A stretch of 7,901 nucleotides of DNA from an uncultured Gemmatimonadota bacterium (GCA_937136445.1 CAKZOQ010000658.1:1-7901), one strand, 5' to 3'; positions 1 through 6,479 are shown, counted from the first letter of the stretch. Notes: a model not told the origin generated them from the sequence alone. Numbers and translations are program-made.

Positions 1-44
1 CCGGCTTCCAGGTGCTTCCAACCCCACGGGCGTGCACGTTGTCC

Positions 45-49
45 AAGGA
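45..49 (+). promoter_or_regulatory. Ribosome binding site that selects the sigma factor start
   Basis: An AAGGA sequence lies 6 nt before the ATG at 56. A GTG at 32 is also in frame, but no purine-rich Shine-Dalgarno sequence is placed to serve it, so the ATG at 56 is the better start. Only 55 nt of upstream sequence are in the window, and I could not find a convincing promoter in it. Confidence 0.6.
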
Positions 50-55
50 ATCGAC

Positions 56-634
56 ATGGCCCGACCCGCCCCCACCCTACGTCCAGCCCCGAGGTCCGTG
101 GAGCACGCACGAGCGGAAGACGACGACGTCCGTCGAGCCACCGCCGGTGACCCTGCGGCCTTCCGGCGATTGTACGAACGGCACGTGGATCGCATCCACG
201 GTCTGGCGCTCCGCATGACGGGCTCAGCAGCGGCGGAAGATCTGACGCAGGAGGTCTTCATCCGGGCGTGGGAGCGCCTGGGAAGCTTCCGGGGGGATGC
301 TCGCTTCGGAACCTGGCTGCACCGGCTGGCGGTGAACCACATCCTCACCGCCCGGAGACGGCTGCGGCGCCACGAGGACCGAGCGGTCTCCTCCGAGGAC
401 TTCCTGGCCCGGGCCGAGGCACCGACGCGACGGAGCTCCGGTGCGGCCGTGGACCTGGAGCGAGCCATCGGTACCCTCCCCGCCGGCGCGCGGGAGATCT
501 TCGTCCTCTACGACGTGGAAGGGTACCCCCACAAGGAGATCGCCGACGCCATGGGGATCTCCATCGGCACCTCCAAGTCCCAGCTCCACCGAGCCCGCAT
601 GCTCCTCCGTTCCTACCTGCACGGAAGCCCATGA
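56..634 (+). CDS. ECF-family RNA polymerase sigma factor (sigma-70 regions 2 and 4)
   Basis: This 192-residue protein has the two-domain layout and length of an extracytoplasmic-function sigma factor, which directs RNA polymerase to a small set of envelope or stress promoters. Region 2 spans about residues 33-103 and includes the -10 recognition helix DLTQEVFIRAW (62-72) and the conserved FGTWLHRLAVN (84-94). A linker rich in charged residues follows. Region 4 spans about 134-187, with a helix-turn-helix around YPHKEIADAMGISIGTSKSQ (157-176). A GTG start at 32 would add eight residues and is less likely on ribosome-site grounds. The stop codon overlaps the start of the anti-sigma gene (ATGA at 631-634), so the two are probably translationally coupled, as is common for ECF/anti-sigma pairs. 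Autoregulation is likely for the family but no promoter is visible. The exact ECF subgroup cannot be assigned by eye. Confidence 0.95.
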   Translation: MARPAPTLRPAPRSVEHARAEDDDVRRATAGDPAAFRRLYERHVDRIHGLALRMTGSAAAEDLTQEVFIRAWERLGSFRGDARFGTWLHRLAVNHILTARRRLRRHEDRAVSSEDFLARAEAPTRRSSGAAVDLERAIGTLPAGAREIFVLYDVEGYPHKEIADAMGISIGTSKSQLHRARMLLRSYLHGSP

Positions 635-1395
635 CCGAGAGCCACGACCACTGGGTGCAGCGCCTCTCCGAGGTGGTGGACGGCACCCTCCCACCGGAGG
701 AGGCGCGCAGGGTCCACCGCCACCTGGAGAGGTGCGCGAGCTGCCGACGGACGGCCGAGGAGCTGCGCCAGGTGAGCCTCCAGGCGGCGGCGCTCCACCC
801 CGTCCCCCCTGCCCGGGACCTCTGGCCGGACATCGAGCCCCGCCTGGCAGAGCGGGACTCCAAGGTGATCCCACTGCCTGTGGGGGCATCGGAGACGTCG
901 TCGTCTCCTGCCTCTTCGGCGGACCCGGAACCAGTTGGCACCAAGGGGGTGCGACGCGACCGGCGCCGGGGTCTGTTCCTGACCCGGGCCCAGGGGCTCG
1001 GGGCGGCGGCGGCGCTGGTCTTCACGGGAGCACTCCTGACCTGGTGGGCCCGTCCCGCCCTCACGGGCCCAATCGCGCCGGTCCCTGGCTTCGACGGCCC
1101 GCCCACCGCCGTGGCTCCGGCGGCGACGGAGCTCGTCGTCGAAGAACAGCGAGCGGCCCGGGTCCAGGAGCTGACCCATCTCCTGGACGAGGCTCGACAG
1201 GAGCTGGATCCGGGGACCCTCCGGATCCTGGAGAAGAACCTGGCGGTCATCGATCGCGCCATTGCCGAGTCACGGAGCGCGCTGGCCCAGGATCCGTCGA
1301 ATCCCTTCCTCCGCGACCATCTGGAGCGGGCCCGGGACCGGAGACAGACCTTCCTCCAGGAGGCGGTGGAGGCGGCGTCGTGGGTGCGTTCATGA
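631..1395 (+). CDS. Membrane-anchored zinc-finger anti-sigma factor
   Basis: This 254-residue protein probably holds the upstream sigma factor inactive at the inner membrane. The N-terminal anti-sigma domain carries the zinc-binding signature H31-x3-C35-x2-C38 of the zf-HC2/ZAS class. A proline- and serine-rich cytoplasmic linker (about 79-110) and a basic patch (108-113) precede one membrane helix (about 120-140, ending LLTWWARP), which gives an N-in, C-out topology. Outside the membrane, a Pro/Ala linker leads to an acidic, strongly helical region (about 160-250) with heptad-like Leu/Ala spacing, probably a helical hairpin or coiled coil that acts as the sensory part. Both ends overlap neighbouring genes by 4 nt (ATGA), which couples its translation to the sigma factor and to the first DUF4097 gene. 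The function is secure as a family call; the signal sensed is unknown. Confidence 0.9.
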   Translation: MTESHDHWVQRLSEVVDGTLPPEEARRVHRHLERCASCRRTAEELRQVSLQAAALHPVPPARDLWPDIEPRLAERDSKVIPLPVGASETSSSPASSADPEPVGTKGVRRDRRRGLFLTRAQGLGAAAALVFTGALLTWWARPALTGPIAPVPGFDGPPTAVAPAATELVVEEQRAARVQELTHLLDEARQELDPGTLRILEKNLAVIDRAIAESRSALAQDPSNPFLRDHLERARDRRQTFLQEAVEAASWVRS

Positions 1396-2267
1396 CCCGA
1401 ACGGCCATCTGCGTCCTCATCGGGTCCCTGGCGGGTCCCGTCCTCGCCGGCGTCGGACTCCCCATGGGGCTGTCGGCCCAGGAGGAGGTGGCGGTGGAGC
1501 CCGGCGACCGGCTGGTGGTGGAGAACCTCTCCGGCAGCCTCGCCATCCGGGGGTGGGACGAGTCGCGGGTCTCGTTCCGCAGTGCCGACGAGGAGGTGCG
1601 GCTCGCTCGGCAGGGCGGGCGGGTGACGCTGGAGCGCGCCGGTCGCCGAGGGCCGCGGGGCTCGGTGGGCGGGGAACTCCGGGTGCCGCGCGCCATGGAT
1701 CTCCGGCTGGGCGGGCTCGAGCTGGACGTCCTCCTGGAGGACGTGGACGGCACGGCGCGGATCCACGTGGTGGAGGGGGACCTGGGGCTGCGGAGGACGG
1801 GCGGCGACATCGAGGCCCGAACCCTCGACGGCGAGATCCGCGTAGAGGACGCCAGGGGCTCCCTGGTCCTCTCCGCCCAGTCGGACGACGTCACGGTGCG
1901 AGGCCTCCAGGGCGCCCGGCTCCAGGTGCAGAGCGGCGATGGCGACCTGACCCTGGTGGAGATCGAGGTGGACCGCCTGGAGGCCGAGACCCTGGACGGC
2001 GACGTCGCCCTCCAGGTGGACTTCCGGGCGGGGGCGGTCTACCGCGTCTCCGTCCACGACGGGGACGCCACCATCGCCATTCCCCGCGGAGCGGGTGTGC
2101 GCGGTCGGGTCGCCACCTTCGACGGCGACTTCGTCACCGACATCCCGGTGACGGTGAACCGCTTCGAGGGCGGGCGGGGCTTCGAGTTCGAGATCGGAGA
2201 CGGCCGGGCGGAGCTGGAGGTGGAGGTGTTCGACGGCGAGATCCGTCTGGTGGAGACGCTTCCCTGA
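1392..2267 (+). CDS. Exported DUF4097-family beta-solenoid protein, DGD/DGE type (paralogue 1)
   Basis: This 291-residue protein starts with a likely signal peptide: basic MTR, then a hydrophobic stretch, with cleavage probably near SAQ-EE (about residue 30). After an N-terminal strand region (LVVENLSGSLAIRGW, 41-55), the mature part is made of short hydrophobic/polar strands separated by acidic glycine turns: DGE at 146, DGD at 183, 202, 223 and 244, and DGE at 281. Spacing between the last turns is 19, 21, 21 and 37 residues. This pattern is typical of DUF4097 ('putative adhesin', related to LiaG), predicted to fold as a beta-solenoid. It contains a single cysteine, in the signal peptide, and has no catalytic motif. 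Its start overlaps the anti-sigma stop, and no good ribosome site sits at the usual distance, so translation probably depends on coupling. It is probably periplasmic or at the cell surface. The molecular role is unknown. Confidence 0.85.
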   Translation: MTRTAICVLIGSLAGPVLAGVGLPMGLSAQEEVAVEPGDRLVVENLSGSLAIRGWDESRVSFRSADEEVRLARQGGRVTLERAGRRGPRGSVGGELRVPRAMDLRLGGLELDVLLEDVDGTARIHVVEGDLGLRRTGGDIEARTLDGEIRVEDARGSLVLSAQSDDVTVRGLQGARLQVQSGDGDLTLVEIEVDRLEAETLDGDVALQVDFRAGAVYRVSVHDGDATIAIPRGAGVRGRVATFDGDFVTDIPVTVNRFEGGRGFEFEIGDGRAELEVEVFDGEIRLVETLP

Positions 2268-2292
2268 ACGACATCCATGAATGCACCACAAC

Positions 2293-2296
2293 AGGA
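2293..2296 (+). promoter_or_regulatory. Ribosome binding site that selects the start of DUF4097 paralogue 2
   Basis: AGGA followed by CGGG lies 7 nt before the ATG at 2304. The in-frame ATG at 2277 has no comparable site and would put nine polar residues ahead of the signal peptide, so 2304 is preferred. Confidence 0.6.
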
Positions 2297-2303
2297 CGGG
2301 ACG

Positions 2304-3089
2304 ATGACGACGACGAGGAAGATGATGACGCGGGTCCTCGGGGTGATGGTGGCTCTCGCGCTGGTGGCGGGCCGCCTCCCAGCGGAACAAGCCGACTTCC
2401 GGTGGATCGGGACGGTGGACTCCGGCGAGACGCTGGAGGTGAAGGGAGTGAACGGGACCGTGTCGGTGGAGCGGGCCGACGGGGACGAGGCCGAGGTGAC
2501 GGCGACGCTGGAGGCCGACCGGAGCGACCCCGCCGAGGTCCGTATCGAGCGGGTGGACCATGCCGATGGGGTCACTTTCTGCGCGGTCTATCCCGCCCCG
2601 TCGGGTCGCCGCGCCAACCGTTGCGCTCCTGGTGACGACGGACGGATGAACGTGCGGGACAACGACGTGGAGGTGCACTTCGTCATCCGGCTCCCCGCCG
2701 ACGTCCGGTTCTCCGGGCGGACGGTGAACGGGGACGTCCACGCCCAGGATGTCGCCAGCGACCTGGAGCTGGTCACGGTGAACGGCGACGTCCGCCTCCG
2801 CACCACCGGCCACGCCCGCGCCCGGACGGTGAACGGCTCCATCGACGCCGTCCTGGGTCGGGTGGACGACGACCTGGAGTTCGAGACCGTAAACGGCTCC
2901 ATCGACCTGGACCTTCCCGACGACGCTGGCGCCGACCTCGACGCCCGCTGGGTCAACGGCGGTCTCGACACCTCTCTGCCCTTCACGGTGCAGGGGAGGC
3001 TGAGTCGCACCCGGGCCCGGGGCACTCTAGGCGACGGCGGTCCCCGATTGGCCCTGTCCACCGTGAACGGCTCCATCGGCATCCGCTGA
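2304..3089 (+). CDS. Exported DUF4097-family beta-solenoid protein, TVNG type (paralogue 2)
   Basis: From the ATG at 2304 the product is 261 residues (270 if the ATG at 2277 were used). It begins with a signal peptide (basic TTTRKMMTR, then hydrophobic VLGVMVALALVAG, with likely cleavage after about residue 27-30). The mature protein is a DUF4097-type solenoid whose turns read VNG at residues 49, 141, 159, 176, 196, 217 and 254. The regular part is spaced 18, 17, 20, 21 and 37 residues. Two cysteines (93 and 107) in a loop between the N-terminal strands and the main solenoid could form a disulfide after export; the other two paralogues have no such pair in their mature parts. The C-terminal module (PFTV, then GTLGDG, then STVNGSIGIR) aligns with the ends of both neighbours. 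It lies 36 nt after paralogue 1, in the same apparent operon. Role unknown; adhesin or envelope scaffold is a family-level guess. Confidence 0.87.
   Translation: MTTTRKMMTRVLGVMVALALVAGRLPAEQADFRWIGTVDSGETLEVKGVNGTVSVERADGDEAEVTATLEADRSDPAEVRIERVDHADGVTFCAVYPAPSGRRANRCAPGDDGRMNVRDNDVEVHFVIRLPADVRFSGRTVNGDVHAQDVASDLELVTVNGDVRLRTTGHARARTVNGSIDAVLGRVDDDLEFETVNGSIDLDLPDDAGADLDARWVNGGLDTSLPFTVQGRLSRTRARGTLGDGGPRLALSTVNGSIGIR
2448..3071 (+). repeat. Seven VNG-turn coding repeats in DUF4097 paralogue 2
   Basis: Seven degenerate coding units carry V-N-G, five of them T-V-N-G, mostly followed by S/D/T and a hydrophobic residue. The first copy stands apart, 92 residues from the second. The next six are 17-21 residues apart except the last, which follows after 37. 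The Asn and Gly of the turn never vary, whereas the Val codon does (gtg, gta, gtc). This looks like old repeats held by selection on the protein rather than a recent tandem expansion. Confidence 0.85.
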
Positions 3090-3130
3090 CCTCTCCTTTC
3101 GACGCCCTCTCCGACACAGGACCCACGACC

Positions 3131-4195
3131 ATGACCTCCCCGACCCTACGCCGAGCGACGCCCTCCGCTGCCCTCCTGTTCCTTCTGACCCTGACTCCGT
3201 GGGGGGGCGGCGCGCTGACCGCCCAGGAGGAGATCCGCCTTTCCGGCGACGAGGTCGGCATCCACAACCTGGCGGGGATGGTCCGGCTGGTCCCAGGCAG
3301 CGGCTCCGAGACGGTGGTGCGCCTCACCCGCGGCGGAGACGCCGGTGGCGATCTCCGGATCGAGACGGGCCAGGTGCGGGGGCGTGCGACGCTTCGGGTG
3401 GTCTACCCCGACGACGAGCTGGTCTACCCGGCCATGGGTCGCCGCTCCCGGACCACCACCCGGGTCACCTCCGACGGATTCCTGGGCGAGGGCGGCGAGT
3501 CCGTCACGGTGCGCGGCTCCGGCCGGGGCACCGAGGCCTGGGCGGACCTGGTGGTGGAGATCCCCGCCGGGGTGGACACCGAGCTTCGGCTGGCCGTGGG
3601 CGAGGTGGAGGCGGACGGCGTGGATGGGACCCTCCTTGTGGACACCGGCTCCGGTGAGGTCCGGACCCGGAACACCTCCGGTCGCCTGACGGTGGACACG
3701 GGCTCCGGCGAGATCTCGGTCCGAGGTGCCTCGGGCCCCGTCTTCCTCGACACCGGTTCCGGCTCCATCCAGGTGGAGGGCGTGCGGGGGGAGGTGCTGG
3801 AGGTGGACACCGGTTCCGGTGGGGTGCAGGGGTCGGACCTCCGGACCGACGAGGTGCTGGTGGACACGGGCTCGGGGTCCATCCGTCTCGCGTCGGTGAC
3901 CGCCCGCTTCGTCCACCTCGACACCGGCTCCGGCTCCGTGGAGCTGAGCCTGGACGGGGACGTGGAGTCACTGGAGGTGGACACCGGATCCGGGAGCATC
4001 ACCGTGGAGGCACCGGAGGACCTGGGCGCCGAGATCGAACTGGACACCGGGAGCGGCGGCATCGACGTCGACTTCCCGGTCCAGGTCCGGAGCGCGAGTC
4101 GGGATCACATGGAGGGCACGCTGGGGGACGGCCAGGGCGAGATCCGGATCGACACCGGCTCCGGCTCCATCCGGCTCCGGCGCGTACGACGCTGA
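3131..4195 (+). CDS. Exported DUF4097-family beta-solenoid protein, DTGSG type (paralogue 3)
   Basis: This 354-residue protein starts 9 nt after an AGGA ribosome site (3118-3121). A signal peptide (RR at 7-8, hydrophobic AALLFLLTLTPWGGG, likely cleavage near TAQ-EE, about residue 32) is followed by an N-terminal strand region with HNLAGMVRLVPGSGSE (45-60), the counterpart of NLSG in paralogue 1. A non-repetitive stretch (about 60-165) leads into a long regular solenoid with nine exact DTGSG turns at residues 171, 189, 207, 226, 245, 264, 284, 305 and 341. Most are preceded by V/L-D and followed by S/G/E and a hydrophobic residue. The mature protein has no cysteines. The C-terminal module FPVQV, then EGTLGDG, then IDTGSGSIRLR, matches the other paralogues. 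It is the last gene of the apparent operon, 41 nt after paralogue 2. Likely surface or periplasmic; function unknown. DTGSG looks like an aspartic-protease motif, but the repeat context argues against that. Confidence 0.88.
   Translation: MTSPTLRRATPSAALLFLLTLTPWGGGALTAQEEIRLSGDEVGIHNLAGMVRLVPGSGSETVVRLTRGGDAGGDLRIETGQVRGRATLRVVYPDDELVYPAMGRRSRTTTRVTSDGFLGEGGESVTVRGSGRGTEAWADLVVEIPAGVDTELRLAVGEVEADGVDGTLLVDTGSGEVRTRNTSGRLTVDTGSGEISVRGASGPVFLDTGSGSIQVEGVRGEVLEVDTGSGGVQGSDLRTDEVLVDTGSGSIRLASVTARFVHLDTGSGSVELSLDGDVESLEVDTGSGSITVEAPEDLGAEIELDTGSGGIDVDFPVQVRSASRDHMEGTLGDGQGEIRIDTGSGSIRLRRVRR
3641..4165 (+). repeat. Nine DTGSG coding repeats in DUF4097 paralogue 3
   Basis: Nine units of about 54-63 nt encode exact DTGSG, with residue spacings 18, 18, 19, 19, 19, 20, 21 and 36. 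The codons differ between copies: Thr acc or acg, Gly ggc, ggt, gga or ggg, and Ser tcc, tcg or, at residue 308, agc. The tcn/agc switch needs at least two base changes yet keeps serine, which suggests selection on the peptide and long divergence of the copies. Confidence 0.9.
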
Positions 4196-4213
4196 GCTGG
4201 GCCCGGAGGTCCG

Positions 4214-6301
4214 TCAGCCCCGGCGCATCCGGCGGCGCCCGTCGCTCGCCTCCGGCACCTCGATCCAGAAGGCCGATCCACCGCCCTTCCGCGGCTGCAC
4301 CCCCACCGTCCCACCCATGCGCTGGACGGCACGGCGGACGATGGCCAGCCCGATTCCCGTACCTGGGCGGGGCTCGTCCTGGTGGAGCTGCTCGAAGACC
4401 TGGAAGATCTTCTCCACCCGGTCCTGGGGGATGCCGATCCCGTTGTCCTCCACCCAGAGCCGCGCCCTGCTCCCCCGCTCTTCGGCCCGGAGGACGATGT
4501 CGGGGGTGCGGTCCTTCGGAACGAACTTGATGGCGTTGCTCACCAGGTTGGTCACGACCTGCATGAGGAGGGGCCGGCTTCCCGGGATGGTCAGGAGGGG
4601 TTCCTTCACTTCGATGCGGGCACCGGAGGTCCGGATGTCGGCCTGCAACTGCTCCAGCGCCGTCTCCACCACGCCCGACAACGCCACCGGCTGCAGCACC
4701 ATCTCCTGGAAGCTGACCCGGCTGTATTTCAGCAGGTCGGCCAGCAGTTCCTCCGACTGCTTGCCCGAGGCGATGATCCGCCGCACGTAGTCCTGGGCGT
4801 CCTCGCTCAGCTCTTCGCCGTAGTTGCGGAGGAGCGCGTGGGCGAATCCCTGCATGGTGCGTAGAGGCGCCCGGATGTCGTGGGCGATGGAGTAGGCGAA
4901 GGCCTCCAGCTCGGTGTTGGCGTCGGATAGCTTGGCCACCACGGCGTCGTACTGGCCCCGGTTGTGGCGGCGGGTCCGCTCCGTCTCCATCCGCTCCACG
5001 TGGCTGGCGACGGAGTGGGCCAGGTGCTCCGCCAGCACCTGATCCCCCTGGGAGGGGGCCTCGTCGGCCGGTCCCAGGAGGATCAGCGCCCCCAGCGTGC
5101 CGTCACCGGTCCGAAGGGGCAGGCTGAGGAGGAATCCGTGCTCCTCCGGCCGGGCGTAGTCGGGTCCTTCGTCGGCGAGGGCCCGGGGGTCCGTCTCCAG
5201 CACCGGCTTCTCGGCATCGATGCTCCGCCCCACCAGGGTCGCATGGGAGGGGCGCCCGTCGCGGGTCGGTTCGGTCCCGTCGAGACCGAAGGTGGCCAGC
5301 GGGACCCGGGCCCTGCCTCCCTCCGGGTCTTCGATCTCCACCGCCGCCGCCGAGGCTCCCAGGACCGAGCAGACCTCCGCCAGCATCTCCTCCAGCGCTT
5401 CCCGGGACGAGGAATCGGTCAGGGAGACGGCGGAGAGACGGTTCAGCGAGGCGAGCTCACGATTGCGTCGAGCGAGCTTCCGATTCGCCTGCTCCAACGG
5501 CGTCACATCCCGCACGACCCCGTCCAGGCGGACAGCCTCTCCGGAGCCATCGGCGTCCACCCACAGCCGGGTCCGCAGGTGCCGGACCCTCCCGTCTCCG
5601 TCCCGGTGTTGGTGGTCCCGGACCTCGGGGCGCCCGGGCGTGCTCGCGGCAAGGGCATCCCAGAGCGCTCCGTCGTCGTCTCCCCCGAGAAGGGCCGGAG
5701 GCCAGAGTTCGGCGTTCTCCAGGAGCTCGTCCGGCTCATGACCCAGCATGGAGCGGGACGATGACGAGACCTGAACGAGTCGCCGTTCCTGCAGGTCCAC
5801 CGAAAAAAAGACGTCGGGGAGGTTCTCGAAGAGCCTCCGAAGGTCCCGGGTCCGCTCGTCCAGCCGTCTCCGGACGTCTCGTTCGCGTCGCTCGACCTGG
5901 AGGCGGTCTTCGGCGATGTGGAGGCGGACGTCGAGGAGATCGGGGTCCACCGGCTTCGTCAGGAAGTCGTCGGCGCCGGCATCCAGCATCCGCCCGATGG
6001 CCCCGGGGTCCGAACTTCCCGTGATCCCGAGGATGAGCGTGCCGTGCCCGTCGGGATGATCCTTGATCCGTCGGCAGAGCTCCGTGCCGTCCATGCCCGG
6101 AAGGTAGAGATCCACCAGCGCCAGGGGCGTCGGGGTGGCCTGGTAGACTTCCCACGCCGTCTCCGCGTCCTCGCAGGCCAGCACGGCGTAGTCGCGGGAG
6201 CGAAGGAGCTCGGAAAAGTACCAGCGGTCGCCGGCGTTGTCGTCCACCACCAGGACCCTGAGGCCCTCGGCGTCGGACGGGGGTGGGGTAGGGGACTCCA
6301 T
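4214..6301 (-). CDS. Soluble sensor histidine kinase, REC-PAS-GAF-HisKA-HATPase_c
   Basis: This 695-residue cytoplasmic kinase has no membrane segment. Domains in order: a receiver domain (about 14-130) with acidic pair D20/D21, phospho-acceptor D64, T94 and K116; a coiled linker (130-155); a PAS domain (about 154-268); a second coil; a GAF domain (about 290-435); HisKA (about 460-530) with phosphorylatable H474 in SIAHDIRAPLR; and a HATPase_c domain with N box N585/N589, G1 DNGIG (619-623), F box KIFQVFEQLH and G2 GTGIGL (647-652). All catalytic residues expected of an active kinase are present. The dimerisation helix resembles those of phytochrome-like kinases, but no bilin-binding cysteine can be assigned. 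The N-terminal receiver suggests it is itself a phosphorylation target upstream of PAS/GAF sensing. No obvious Shine-Dalgarno precedes the ATG; the receiver begins right after it, so the start is still reasonable. No partner regulator lies nearby. Confidence 0.93.
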   Translation of the reverse strand: MESPTPPPSDAEGLRVLVVDDNAGDRWYFSELLRSRDYAVLACEDAETAWEVYQATPTPLALVDLYLPGMDGTELCRRIKDHPDGHGTLILGITGSSDPGAIGRMLDAGADDFLTKPVDPDLLDVRLHIAEDRLQVERRERDVRRRLDERTRDLRRLFENLPDVFFSVDLQERRLVQVSSSSRSMLGHEPDELLENAELWPPALLGGDDDGALWDALAASTPGRPEVRDHQHRDGDGRVRHLRTRLWVDADGSGEAVRLDGVVRDVTPLEQANRKLARRNRELASLNRLSAVSLTDSSSREALEEMLAEVCSVLGASAAAVEIEDPEGGRARVPLATFGLDGTEPTRDGRPSHATLVGRSIDAEKPVLETDPRALADEGPDYARPEEHGFLLSLPLRTGDGTLGALILLGPADEAPSQGDQVLAEHLAHSVASHVERMETERTRRHNRGQYDAVVAKLSDANTELEAFAYSIAHDIRAPLRTMQGFAHALLRNYGEELSEDAQDYVRRIIASGKQSEELLADLLKYSRVSFQEMVLQPVALSGVVETALEQLQADIRTSGARIEVKEPLLTIPGSRPLLMQVVTNLVSNAIKFVPKDRTPDIVLRAEERGSRARLWVEDNGIGIPQDRVEKIFQVFEQLHQDEPRPGTGIGLAIVRRAVQRMGGTVGVQPRKGGGSAFWIEVPEASDGRRRMRRG

Positions 6302-6324
6302 CGGAAACAGATGTGGGGGAAGTG

Positions 6325-6406
6325 GGTCATTCCTCGCCGAACGGGGCTTCGGAATCGCCGCAGGCGCAGGCGGTTGCGCCCCTGCGCGGGAGCGCCGGAA
6401 TGACCA
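6325..6406. repeat. Palindromic GTCATTCC-type intergenic repeat (REP/MITE-like)
   Basis: The outer 9-nt arms GGTCATTCC (6325-6333) and GGAATGACC (6398-6406) are perfect inverted repeats. Inside lies a second perfect 7-nt stem, GCGCAGG (6364-6370) with CCTGCGC (6381-6387). A further GGAAT (6351-6355) can pair with ATTCC of the left arm. Repeats beginning GTCATTCC and ending GGAAT(G/C) with GC-rich palindromic middles are common, dispersed, non-coding elements in many bacteria, and this has that look. It sits between the divergent kinase and thioesterase genes, 23 nt from the kinase start. Copy number elsewhere in the genome cannot be seen here. Confidence 0.6.
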
Positions 6407-6479
6407 TGATGGAGGAAGCTACCACCCCACCCGGCGGCCATACCAGTTCGCCTGGACATCTCTCCCAGCTCCGTCACCC

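Noticed and set aside
17..42. ECF-type autoregulatory promoter upstream of the sigma gene
   Set aside because: CAACCC and CGTT could be forced into -35/-10 roles, but the spacing is too short and the implied transcript start would fall on the ribosome site.
345..2813. Antisense open frame of 822 codons on the minus strand
   Set aside because: It covers four well-supported genes on the opposite strand and is rich in Arg, Pro, His and Ser with no recognisable domain. Long antisense frames are expected in DNA this GC-rich.
3424..4062. Antisense frame with repeated PEPVST-like units
   Set aside because: Its repeats are simply the reverse complement of the DTGSG-coding units; there is no ribosome site or independent support.
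3641..4165. DTGSG motifs as aspartic-protease active sites
   Set aside because: Hydrophobic-hydrophobic-DTGS looks like pepsin or retropepsin, but nine evenly spaced copies in a strand-turn repeat within a DUF4097-type protein fit a solenoid turn, and the rest of a protease fold is absent.
4382..5764. Plus-strand open frames opposite the kinase gene (for example 4382-4864 and 4964-5764)
   Set aside because: They lie entirely within the strongly supported kinase gene, have biased composition and match no family.
6411..6416. GGAGGA as a ribosome site
   Set aside because: No ATG, GTG or TTG follows at a usable distance and the thioesterase start is 63 nt away.
6237..6479. N-terminal extension of the thioesterase upstream of 6480
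   Set aside because: The added residues overlap the start of the divergent kinase gene and the palindromic repeat, and match nothing in the hotdog family, which begins close to the ATG at 6480.
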